Assembly: GCA_023439605.1 (NCBI GenBank)
Contig: JAEXNS010000004.1
Span: 1-5,389, forward strand
Source: Bacillota bacterium
Lineage (GTDB): Bacteria; Bacillota; Clostridia; Oscillospirales; Ruminococcaceae
Length of the DNA stretch: 5,389 nucleotides
Reading direction: 5' to 3'
A program made the position numbers and the translations under genes. The notes beneath the pieces are model-generated. The model did not search any database. It was not told the DNA's origin and saw only the letters and a program-made list of their open reading frames with translations. Shown in pieces: positions 1 through 5,260 of this stretch (positions are counted from its first letter, which is position 1; each line of letters opens with the position of its first letter).

Positions 1-397
1 AAGTGTTTAGCAGTTTTTTAATTTGTGGATTTGGCATTTCCATTATTGAAATTAAAATGTGTTCTACAGAAACAAATTCGTCTTTCATTCTTTTGGCCTG
101 TTCTTCGGCGTCAATCAAGGTTTGATCAACAAGTTGTGTTAAGTATACTGTATCCGGTTTTCTACCGCTTCCAGTTACCTTTGGGATGGTGTTAATTAGG
201 CTTTTTAAATTACTTATTAAACTGGATGTGTTAACATTCATTTTGTTGAAAAGCTGTAAAGCTAGTCCGTTTTCCTGTTCTAATAATGCAAGTAGCAAGT
301 GTTCTTGCTCTATATTCATGTTTTGATTTGAAATGGCTATTGATTGTGCGTTTTGGATGGCTTCTAAAGATTTTTGGGTAAATTTTTGTGCGTTCAT
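1..397 (-). CDS. clpB: ATP-dependent chaperone ClpB, N-terminal part (cut by window edge)
   Basis: ClpB is the cytoplasmic AAA+ disaggregase that works with DnaK to rescue aggregated proteins. Only the first 132 codons are present; the usual protein is about 860 residues, so both ATPase modules lie beyond the left edge. The visible part is the Clp N-terminal repeat domain: it begins MNAQKFTQKSLEAIQNAQ, then IEQEHLLLALLEQENGL (first repeat) and, near residues 105-125, DEFVSVEHILISIM (second repeat). The EHLL/EHIL pairs and the MNAQKFT start are typical of ClpB rather than ClpC or ClpA. The start is the ATG at 397-395, 8 bases after an AAGGAG ribosome-binding site (411-406). No CIRCE box and no CtsR tandem GGTCAAA box is seen upstream, so heat-shock control is not evident. 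The clpB assignment is strong for a partial gene; the remainder cannot be judged. Confidence 0.9.
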   Translation of the reverse strand, partial: MNAQKFTQKSLEAIQNAQSIAISNQNMNIEQEHLLLALLEQENGLALQLFNKMNVNTSSLISNLKSLINTIPKVTGSGRKPDTVYLTQLVDQTLIDAEEQAKRMKDEFVSVEHILISIMEMPNPQIKKLLNT

Positions 398-458
398 GAA
401 AATCGCTCCTTCTTTATTTGTTCATAATTAAGAAATAATTTATTCATATTATATTAAT

Positions 459-486
459 ATTATAACATAATTTAATTAATTGTCAA
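459..486 (-). promoter_or_regulatory. sigma-A promoter of clpB
   Basis: On the minus strand TTGACA (486-481) is separated by 16 bases from TATAAT (464-459), both perfect matches to the sigma-A consensus. A TG lies one base before the -10 (extended -10). This leaves an untranslated leader of roughly 55 bases before the clpB ATG. No inverted repeat resembling an HrcA or CtsR operator overlaps it. Confidence 0.75.
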
Positions 487-777
487 GTGAAGAAATGTAC
501 AAAAAATATATGTTAAATATTATGCATTTTTAAATAAATTAATAAAGTTTTAGGGTGTTTTTAAAATATTTTTTACTATTTTGTTTGTGAAAATATTGAT
601 TGATTTATAATCATCGAATAGATGATATTATCAACGTAATTGTATATATTTTTTTTAAAATTAATTTCTATATTGTATTATTATAGCCTATTTTTGTTTT
701 AATATCAATAATACAAAAAAGCTTTTTTGATTATTAAAGTATAAAAATATTTTAATTTAGCTTTTTATATAAAAATA
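487..777. other. AT-rich intergenic DNA between divergent genes
   Basis: No open reading frame of useful length and no RNA gene is recognised here. Two structures can be seen. One is an imperfect hairpin at 600-634, with inner stem ATCATC/GATGAT, loop GAATA and an outer TTGAT/ATCAA pairing, followed 14 bases later by eight Ts (649-656). The other is a perfect palindrome CAAAAAAGCTTTTTTG at 714-729. Both are so AT-rich that chance is a fair explanation. The rest is homopolymeric A/T tracts with no clear signal. Confidence 0.6.
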
Positions 778-807
778 TTGACCTTAACATTGAATTTATG
801 GTATAAT
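778..807 (+). promoter_or_regulatory. Candidate distal promoter for the 981-1715 gene
   Basis: TTGACC (778-783), an 18-base spacer and TATAAT (802-807) with a TG one base upstream (extended -10). It points toward the gene at 981 and would give a leader of about 165 bases. Good match to sigma-A consensus, but a nearer promoter exists at 910-937, so which one is used is unknown. Confidence 0.5.
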
Positions 808-909
808 TATATCAAATAGTATAATTACAAGTAGCAAAAATAGATATATATTGTATTCATTTTCAATTTGTATTTATATAAGCGGTTTAGTTTTAGCAAG
901 GTTGGAAAG

Positions 910-937
910 TTGTCATGTTCAAATTAAGATTTATAAT
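910..937 (+). promoter_or_regulatory. Candidate proximal promoter for the 981-1715 gene
   Basis: TTGTCA (910-915), a 16-base spacer and a perfect TATAAT (932-937). It would give a short leader of about 37 bases. TATAAT-like strings are common in DNA this AT-rich, so the -35 match (5 of 6) is the main support. Confidence 0.45.
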
Positions 938-980
938 ATAATGATTATATAAATAAATAAAAGAAAGTTGGTATAATAGT

Positions 981-1715
981 ATGGAAAATCCATGGAAAGA
1001 GTGTGCCGAGAAACTTGAAAAAAATTACTATGCAAAATGTGATGAAGGAAAGATTCAAGGAATAGTAGAAAGAATTGCTAAGAACAAAGATAAAGACGAT
1101 AAAATTTGTTTAGAATTACCACCGCAGCCGTTTGAGGGTTGTGTTAAAAATTCGAAAATAGTTATTTTAACTTTAAATCCTGGATTTAAAGAAGGAGATG
1201 AAGCACAACAGTCAAAAAAAGAGTTTATAGAGGAAACTACTAAGTGTATGTTACAGAAACCTGATGCAAAATTTTTCTCGCTTATGTCTAAGTTTAAGGA
1301 GGATAATCATTATAATTGGTGGACTGAACATCTTATTGTGAAAAAGGATGAAAAAATACATAAAGAATTGTTTAAAGATGTTGACAAATATCGTGAATTT
1401 TTAATTAATAATCTTTCAGTTATTGAATTTTTCCCTTATCATTCTAAAAAAGGCGGAGGAGTTAAGCGTAAATATGCTAAACTTGATTCCCAAGATTATA
1501 GTTTTAAACTTGTAACAGAGGCGATATCAGCTAAAAAAACAATAATAATTCAAAGAAGTGTTGAAGAGTGGTTAAAAGCAGTTCCTGAACTTAAAACTTA
1601 CTCATATTATGAATGTAAAAATCCTAGTTCTGCTTCTATTTCAAATAATAATTTAAAGAAAGCTAACGGAGAAGAAGCTTCACTTAGTGATATTCTTAAA
1701 CCTTTTGCATATTAG
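981..1715 (+). CDS. Uncharacterised protein, possibly uracil-DNA-glycosylase-like fold
   Basis: A 244-residue soluble, lysine-rich protein with no signal peptide or membrane segment. I cannot name the family with confidence. Visible features: PPQPFEG (47-53), then a hydrophobic strand ending in a tight turn, KIVILTLNPGF (59-69); a W-W pair (113-114); a second strand, VIEFFPYHS (147-155); a third strand TIIIQRS (187-193) leading to EEW; and NPSSASISNNN (214-224) about 20 residues from the C-terminus. A strand ending in NPG plus a late NPS/HPS loop is the pattern of motifs 1 and 2 in the uracil-DNA glycosylase superfamily (GINPG and NPSGLN in the Mug branch), so a related alpha/beta fold is plausible; this is inference and no catalytic residue is established. 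The ATG at 981 is the only sensible start (next Met is residue 90), yet the ribosome site is weak: AAAGAAAG lies about 13 bases upstream. It stands alone, with gene-free DNA on both sides. Confidence 0.85.
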   Translation: MENPWKECAEKLEKNYYAKCDEGKIQGIVERIAKNKDKDDKICLELPPQPFEGCVKNSKIVILTLNPGFKEGDEAQQSKKEFIEETTKCMLQKPDAKFFSLMSKFKEDNHYNWWTEHLIVKKDEKIHKELFKDVDKYREFLINNLSVIEFFPYHSKKGGGVKRKYAKLDSQDYSFKLVTEAISAKKTIIIQRSVEEWLKAVPELKTYSYYECKNPSSASISNNNLKKANGEEASLSDILKPFAY

Positions 1716-1837
1716 AACACTTATTATTTTTAAATTTAAATTATTAAAATTACTATAAATCAAATTTGCAAAAATATTGATTATTATGGAAAGAACGACG
1801 TGGTAAAAACTTCCGTTATTTTTTTTAAAAAAATTGA
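1716..1837. other. AT-rich spacer after the 981-1715 gene, no clear terminator
   Basis: No gene is seen. The best terminator candidate is weak: AACG (1794-1797) can pair with CGTT (1814-1817), followed by A and eight Ts (1819-1826), but the stem is only 4 pairs with a 16-base loop. The T8 tract is followed directly by A7 (1827-1833), just before the next promoter. Confidence 0.4.
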
Positions 1838-1866
1838 TTGACAAATTACTGTAAATAGCTTATAAT
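1838..1866 (+). promoter_or_regulatory. Perfect consensus sigma-A promoter of a predicted small RNA
   Basis: TTGACA (1838-1843), exactly 17 bases, then TATAAT (1861-1866): both hexamers and the spacer are ideal. No coding start follows within reach; the next structure is a hairpin with a T-rich tail at 1897-1930. It is therefore more likely to drive a short untranslated RNA than the lipoprotein gene 330 bases on, which has its own promoter. Confidence 0.75.
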
Positions 1867-1872
1867 TGCACT

Positions 1873-1932
1873 TGCATTAAAAAGCTAAAGCTTTTGTAAG
1901 GGTGGCGTTACGACGTTGCCCTTATTCCTTTT
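1873..1932 (+). ncRNA. Predicted small non-coding RNA of about 60 nt
   Basis: Boundaries are estimates: the 5' end is placed about 7 bases after the -10 box and the 3' end in the T-rich tract. The RNA would hold two adjacent hairpins: a small one, AAAAGC-TAAA-GCTTTT (1880-1895), and a 12-pair one at 1897-1924. No ATG with a ribosome site lies inside, so a peptide is unlikely. I do not recognise an Rfam family. It could instead be an attenuator leader for the lipoprotein gene, but a separate strong promoter for that gene at 2051 argues against this. It might also be a degenerate relic of a larger element. Confidence 0.5.
1897..1930 (+). terminator. Intrinsic terminator hairpin with UACG tetraloop
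   Basis: TAAGGG (1897-1902) pairs with CCCTTA (1919-1924). The stem continues inward through T-G, G-T and G-T wobbles, then C-G, G-C and T-A, closing on a TACG loop (1909-1912), a UNCG-type tetraloop in RNA. The tail TTCCTTTT follows. The three consecutive wobble pairs fold only in the plus-strand RNA, since the opposite strand would have A-C mismatches. This supports a rightward transcript and a stem that acts as RNA. Confidence 0.65.
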
Positions 1933-1942
1933 ATATAGGTAG

Positions 1943-1961
1943 TTTGCATTAAGAGTGCAAA
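1943..1961. repeat. Palindrome TTTGCA-N7-TGCAAA, copy 1
   Basis: TTTGCA (1943-1948) and TGCAAA (1956-1961) form a 6-bp inverted repeat around a 7-base spacer TTAAGAG. The same arms with the same spacing occur twice before the ATPase gene (3099-3117, 3140-3158). A likely protein-binding dyad or a mark of related inserts. This copy sits 11 bases after the small-RNA tail and about 90 bases before the lipoprotein promoter. Confidence 0.6.
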
Positions 1962-2000
1962 AAATTTACTGTAATGAATATTAGTTCATTTGATGTATGA

Positions 2001-2070
2001 AACAAAAACACATAAAAGATAAAATAAAACAATTGAATTTATGAAATTAATTGACAATTTCATTTTTTTT
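2001..2070 (+). repeat. Promoter-bearing repeat, copy 1 (upstream of lipoprotein gene)
   Basis: This 70-base stretch aligns without gaps to 4511-4580 with 55 of 70 identical bases (about 79% by hand count), including a 10-base identical TTGACAATTT and the string ACAATT before it. Similarity fades outside the promoter and does not reach the coding regions. Part of the match comes from shared base composition, but the colinearity exceeds what two promoters alone require. Confidence 0.55.
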
Positions 2071-2079
2071 GTATATAAT
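2051..2079 (+). promoter_or_regulatory. sigma-A promoter of the lipoprotein gene
   Basis: TTGACA (2051-2056), a 17-base spacer holding a T8 run, and TATAAT (2074-2079). All consensus. The leader to the ATG at 2197 is about 110 bases, AT-rich and without an evident stable fold. Confidence 0.7.
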
Positions 2080-2196
2080 TAGTATATAGATTGATTTAAA
2101 TACCAAATTATAATGTTTGAAATAAAAGTTAAAAATCTTATTTATAAATTTAAAAGAGTAAAATTTTAATTTAGAAGAAAAAGAGGTAATATTTTT

Positions 2197-2964
2197 ATGA
2201 AAATTAAACTTGCAATAATTGTACTTATATGTATTTCCAATAGTTTGTTTTTTTCTTGTGGGACAACGGATGTTGCTAAAACAAATATTGATGAAAATTC
2301 ATCAGAAATATTAGAGTTTCAAGAAACATCTATTGTACAAAACTTAAATTATAGTGAAGATAAAATATTTTTTAAACCAAGTACACCTACAGAATTTCAA
2401 GATAAAAAAATAATTGAAGACTATGAAATTTGTGAATATGAAACAGAAATGAATCTAGAAGGGGTTTCAAAATATACAGATAACATTATAACTGCAAAAG
2501 TCAATGGATTTTCTTATACATCACTTGGAACTTCTGAAAACGGGAAAGATGCATGGACCATTATTAATGTCACTGTTACTGAAAATATAAAGGGGACTGT
2601 TAACGCAGGAAAAAACATAGATATTTATACTTTTGGTGGTTATATTTCCTTGCGTGATAAATTGGGTGATATTTTATATGCAAAAGGAGGAAAATATGGT
2701 GAAGGAAATAAATTGAGTGAAGAAGAAATTGACAATACAGTTTATTATCAATTGGTTAGAGATGGCGAACTACCTATTGTTGGAGAAGAATATGCTTTTT
2801 ATTTGGCTAAAGATAATTCCTTAATGAGTGAAAATTCATACATGTTAGTTGGTGGGGAGAATGGAATATTACTTAAGGTAGATAATAAATTTTTGTATAG
2901 GCGTATTGAAGAAAATAACGAGGTCAATATCCAAGAGTATTCATATGATGATTTAATTAAATAA
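2197..2964 (+). CDS. Putative lipoprotein of unknown function
   Basis: A 255-residue protein predicted to be secreted and lipid-anchored outside the membrane. Residues 1-20 are a signal peptide: MKIK, then a hydrophobic stretch, then LFFS before Cys21. The lipobox LFFS-C is slightly off consensus (Phe at -2) but plausible, and Cys21 is followed by a Ser/Thr/Asn/Glu-rich linker to about residue 60. The folded part (about 85-235) has the pattern seen in many Clostridia extracellular proteins of unknown role: YTDNIITAKVNGF (93-105), INVTVTENIKG (123-133), IDIYTFGG (141-148), GEEYAFYLAKD (196-206), YMLVGGENGILLKV (215-228). This suggests a small beta-rich domain; I do not assign a function. The start is set by AAGAGGT (2181-2187), 9 bases before the ATG. 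It has its own promoter and its own terminator at 2971-3005, so it is transcribed alone. Confidence 0.85.
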   Translation: MKIKLAIIVLICISNSLFFSCGTTDVAKTNIDENSSEILEFQETSIVQNLNYSEDKIFFKPSTPTEFQDKKIIEDYEICEYETEMNLEGVSKYTDNIITAKVNGFSYTSLGTSENGKDAWTIINVTVTENIKGTVNAGKNIDIYTFGGYISLRDKLGDILYAKGGKYGEGNKLSEEEIDNTVYYQLVRDGELPIVGEEYAFYLAKDNSLMSENSYMLVGGENGILLKVDNKFLYRRIEENNEVNIQEYSYDDLIK

Positions 2965-2970
2965 ATAAAA

Positions 2971-3005
2971 AACAAGTCAAATTTTAAATTTAAATTTGAC
3001 TTGTT
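2971..3005. terminator. Strong hairpin terminator after the lipoprotein gene
   Basis: A perfect 14-bp inverted repeat, AACAAGTCAAATTT (2971-2984) with AAATTTGACTTGTT (2992-3005), around a 7-base loop, starting 6 bases after the stop codon. The tail is only moderately T-rich (TATATTTATA), and the leftward side has an A/T-rich flank too. It separates this gene from the ATPase unit. Confidence 0.75.
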
Positions 3006-3080
3006 TATATTTATATACAAAAGTATATTTAAAAAATATTGTATATGAGACTATGAATATACATTAATATTTCAAATAAT

Positions 3081-3160
3081 ACAGTACATAATAAAAAGTT
3101 TGCATTCGGATTGCAAACAATATAGTAAATAATAAGAAGTTTGCATTTAGATTGCAAAAA
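3081..3160. repeat. 41-bp tandem repeat, two copies, each with TTTGCA-N7-TGCAAA
   Basis: Two direct repeats with a 41-base period start at about 3081 and 3122. Each ends in a palindrome: TTTGCATTCGGATTGCAAA (3099-3117) and TTTGCATTTAGATTGCAAA (3140-3158). The dyad centres are 41 bases apart, close to four helical turns, so both would face the same side of the DNA. The second ends three bases before the -35 box of the ATPase promoter, and a half-site TGCAAAT follows the -10 (3194-3200). This is the expected arrangement of operators for a regulator of this promoter; which protein binds is unknown. Confidence 0.65.
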
Positions 3161-3161
3161 C

Positions 3162-3190
3162 TTGACGATTTCATCTGATTATGTTATACT
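3162..3190 (+). promoter_or_regulatory. sigma-A promoter of the ATPase gene
   Basis: TTGACG (3162-3167), a 17-base spacer and TATACT (3185-3190) with an extended -10 TG (3182-3183). The bases from the -35 into the spacer, TTGACGATTTCAT, match the lipoprotein and SUFU promoters at 12 of 13 positions. The palindrome just upstream makes it likely to be regulated. Confidence 0.7.
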
Positions 3191-3215
3191 AAATGCAAAT
3201 AGGAGGTGTATTGAT

Positions 3216-4409
3216 ATGATAGAAAGAAAGGATTATCTTGAAAATTTGAAGAGTTTTCGTGAAAAGCAGATTATTAAGGTTGTGACAGGAATAAGAAGGT
3301 GTGGAAAATCAACCTTATTTGAACTTTATCAGCAATATCTTATTAGTGAAGGCGTGGACGAGTTGCAGATTATTTCTATTAATTTTGAAGATGCAGATTA
3401 TGCTGAAATTCAAGATTACAAGCAACTTTATAAAATTGTTTCAGATAAATTGATTCCCAATAAAATGAACTATATTTTCCTTGATGAAGTTCAAAATGTG
3501 GATGGATTTCAAAAGGCTGTGGATAGCCTTTTTATAAAGAAAAACTGTGATGTTTATATTACAGGTTCAAACGCTTATCTGCTTTCAGGTGAACTTGCAA
3601 CACTTCTTTCAGGCAGATATATTGAAATAAAAATGTTACCTCTTTCTTTCAGCGAATTTGTAGGTGCTTATCCAAAATCGAGCAATCCAGAAAGAATTTA
3701 TATTGATTATATTACCAAGAGTTCGTTTCCCTATGCACTACAGATTACGAAACAAAAGGATATAAAGCAGTATCTAGAGGGTATTTATAACTCGGTTATC
3801 ATAAAGGATATTTACACAAGAACTAAATTTTCTAACGTTGAAATGTTTCAGAGTGTTATCCGGTTTATGCTCGATAACATAGGTAATTTAGTTTCTACTA
3901 AGAAAATAGCAGACACAATGACGTCATTAGGTAGAAAAATTAGTGTGCATACCGTTGAAAGCTATCTTTCTGCACTTTGTAATAGTTTTATTTTGCATAA
4001 AGTAAGCCGTTATGATATCAAGGGAAAACAGTATCTTCAAACTGGTGATAAGTATTATGTCTGTGATATAGGATTACGTTATTTCTTACTAGGTGCGAAT
4101 AAGACGGATGATGGGCATATCCTTGAAAACGTGATTTATCTTGAGCTTCTTCGTCGTGGATATGAAGTGTATATAGGAAAAGCCGATAGCATGGAAGTTG
4201 ACTTTGTTGCAATCAATGAAATGGGAACAGAATACTATCAAGTTGCATATACTGTACGTGATGAAAAAACATTGAGCCGTGAACTAGCATCCCTTAATAA
4301 AATAAATGACCATAATTCAAAATATCTGATTACAATGGATATTCAGCCGCTTATTTCACACAATGGAATAAAGCAAATAAATGCACTTGATTGGCTTCTT
4401 GATAAATAG
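3216..4409 (+). CDS. AAA family ATPase with C-terminal DUF4143 (nuclease-like) domain
   Basis: A 397-residue cytoplasmic protein of the AAA_14/DUF4143 family, common in bacteria and archaea but without an agreed role. The ATPase part shows Walker A GIRRCGKST (25-33), Walker B YIFLDEVQ (86-93, Asp90 and Glu91) and the family signature TGSNAYLLSGELATLLSGR (116-134, sensor region). A helical, winged-helix-like middle follows (about 205-270). The C-terminal DUF4143 part has DIGL (284-287), then ENVIYLELLRRGYEVYIG (304-321) and EVDFVA (327-332) followed by YYQVAY, the acid/EVD/QV layout of a PD-(D/E)xK-like fold. ATP binding is well supported; nuclease activity is not. The start is the ATG at 3216, 7 bases after AGGAGGTG. 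An upstream in-frame TTG at 3141 would put the start inside the operator palindrome and ahead of the promoter, so it is rejected. Length is normal and the frame intact. It looks somewhat less AT-rich than its neighbours, which could hint at separate acquisition. Confidence 0.92.
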   Translation: MIERKDYLENLKSFREKQIIKVVTGIRRCGKSTLFELYQQYLISEGVDELQIISINFEDADYAEIQDYKQLYKIVSDKLIPNKMNYIFLDEVQNVDGFQKAVDSLFIKKNCDVYITGSNAYLLSGELATLLSGRYIEIKMLPLSFSEFVGAYPKSSNPERIYIDYITKSSFPYALQITKQKDIKQYLEGIYNSVIIKDIYTRTKFSNVEMFQSVIRFMLDNIGNLVSTKKIADTMTSLGRKISVHTVESYLSALCNSFILHKVSRYDIKGKQYLQTGDKYYVCDIGLRYFLLGANKTDDGHILENVIYLELLRRGYEVYIGKADSMEVDFVAINEMGTEYYQVAYTVRDEKTLSRELASLNKINDHNSKYLITMDIQPLISHNGIKQINALDWLLDK

Positions 4410-4443
4410 GGTATTATAATTTCATTTAAAAATTTGTTAAGAG

Positions 4444-4484
4444 TTTCGACTATTCCATAGTTGAGAGGGTTTTCAGGTCGCCCT
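4444..4484. repeat. Hairpin plus inverted copy of AGGGCGAC-type repeat
   Basis: TTTCGACTAT (4444-4453) pairs with ATAGTTGAGA (4457-4466) around TCC: ten pairs including two G-T wobbles. Directly after it, read on the minus strand, is AGGGCGACCTGAAAACC (4484-4468), matching a plus-strand string at 5267-5283 at 14 of 17 bases. The block lies 35 bases after the ATPase stop codon. There is no T-run, so it is a poor intrinsic terminator; a short interspersed (REP-like) element is more likely. Confidence 0.5.
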
Positions 4485-4510
4485 AGACTATCGGAGTATT
4501 TTAGATTACA

Positions 4511-4580
4511 ATAAAATACACATAAGTAATAAAATGTAACAATTAAATTTCTAAATTTAATTGACAATTTCATTAAATTT
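4511..4580 (+). repeat. Promoter-bearing repeat, copy 2 (upstream of SUFU gene)
   Basis: The partner of 2001-2070: same offset throughout, no gaps, 55 of 70 bases identical. The last conserved part is the -35 box and the bases after it (TTGACAATTTCATT). The -10 boxes of the two copies then differ by one base of spacer length (17 against 16). Confidence 0.55.
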
Positions 4581-4588
4581 GATATAAT
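4561..4588 (+). promoter_or_regulatory. sigma-A promoter of the SUFU gene
   Basis: TTGACA (4561-4566), a 16-base spacer and TATAAT (4583-4588), all consensus, leaving a leader of about 55 bases to the GTG start at 4649. No operator-like palindrome of the TTTGCA type is seen here. Confidence 0.7.
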
Positions 4589-4648
4589 TAATATTGTATA
4601 CGTGCTTATTAAGATGTAATAAAATTCAAATAACAGGAGGCATTTATA

Positions 4649-5227
4649 GTGCTAAATAATTATGAAGAAAAAATGGCTGAAACGGCATCAAAAGTTCTTG
4701 GTGGAGAACAAAAAGGCTTTACATACTGGAATAAATCTAAAACAACAAGTTTAAATGTGTTGTTTTCAAAAAATAGCCCAGGAAAGGGTTTGTTAACATG
4801 TTCTACAGTAGGACTTGTAAATTCTAATTGTGGATTTTCTTATCAAGAAAAAGAAATAAGAAATGAAATAGTTATGGGTTCATATGGCGGTGATGATCTA
4901 ATAGGAAGAATTATCTGTACAGCTGCTTTTGGAGTTATGCTAAATAATTATAATTTTGGATATGGTACTGTATTTGCTGAAATATTACCAGGATATTTAC
5001 CAGAATCTGATATGAGGCATTTGTTATTTATAATCCCTCCTCCAATTTGGAAAAATGCTTTTGAAGTTATTGAAATGGATGAAAAACTATTTACATGGTT
5101 ATTTGCACTTCCTATTTCAGAAGCTGAAAGACTATTTTTGGAAGAGAATGATATAGATGCTTTACAAAGTCTTTTTACTGATAAAAAAGTAGACATTTTT
5201 GATCTTAACAGAAAATCTGCTATATAA
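4649..5227 (+). CDS. Suppressor of fused (SUFU) domain protein, putative immunity protein
   Basis: A 192-residue soluble protein made of a single SUFU domain. Signature stretches: an N-terminal strand set with TSLNVLFSKN (33-42) and LTCSTVGLVN (49-58); the conserved EIRNEIVM (69-76); IIPPPIWKNAFEV (128-140); FTWLFALPISEAERLFL (148-164), which is the hallmark WL..LPI.E.E; and DALQSLF then DIFDLNRKSA (182-191) at the C-terminus. In bacteria this family is known mostly as immunity proteins of polymorphic toxin systems, binding and blocking a cognate toxin; no toxin gene is present in the window, so that role is inferred. The start is GTG (4649), 8 bases after a perfect AGGAGG (4635-4640); the alternative ATG at residue 9 lacks such a site. 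It has its own promoter and is flanked by short repeats. Family call is good; partner unknown. Confidence 0.87.
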   Translation: MLNNYEEKMAETASKVLGGEQKGFTYWNKSKTTSLNVLFSKNSPGKGLLTCSTVGLVNSNCGFSYQEKEIRNEIVMGSYGGDDLIGRIICTAAFGVMLNNYNFGYGTVFAEILPGYLPESDMRHLLFIIPPPIWKNAFEVIEMDEKLFTWLFALPISEAERLFLEENDIDALQSLFTDKKVDIFDLNRKSAI

Positions 5228-5260
5228 TTTTACTATTTAGCTATAGAGATGTTTTACCGA

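Noticed and set aside
714..729. Perfect palindrome CAAAAAAGCTTTTTTG as a terminator or operator
   Set aside because: Almost wholly A/T with no loop and no gene ending nearby; chance is likely in this composition.
768..785. CtsR heat-shock box upstream of clpB
   Set aside because: Only one imperfect GGTCAA half is present on the minus strand, about 370 bases from the start; a CtsR operator needs two close copies.
1838..2196. Type III toxin-antitoxin locus (RNA repeats, terminator, toxin gene)
   Set aside because: The RNA region has no tandem repeats and the next gene encodes a lipoprotein-like protein, not a ToxN-type nuclease.
2799..3020. Minus-strand open frame over the end of the lipoprotein gene and its terminator
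   Set aside because: Antisense shadow that starts in the far side of the terminator hairpin, with no ribosome site and low-complexity composition.
3141..3215. N-terminal extension of the ATPase from a TTG at 3141 (25 extra residues)
   Set aside because: The TTG lies inside the operator palindrome and upstream of the -35 and -10 boxes, with no ribosome site; the ATG at 3216 has AGGAGGTG at ideal spacing.
4018..4212. Minus-strand open frame inside the ATPase gene
   Set aside because: Antisense shadow of a well-conserved domain; no promoter or ribosome site.
4343..4573. Minus-strand open frame of 76 codons across the ATPase end and the 4444-4484 repeat
   Set aside because: It overlaps the gene end, a repeat and the SUFU promoter region; it lacks a convincing ribosome site and family resemblance.
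4948..5196. Minus-strand open frame inside the SUFU gene
   Set aside because: Antisense shadow of the conserved SUFU C-terminal half; Ser/Ile/Lys-rich without domain features.
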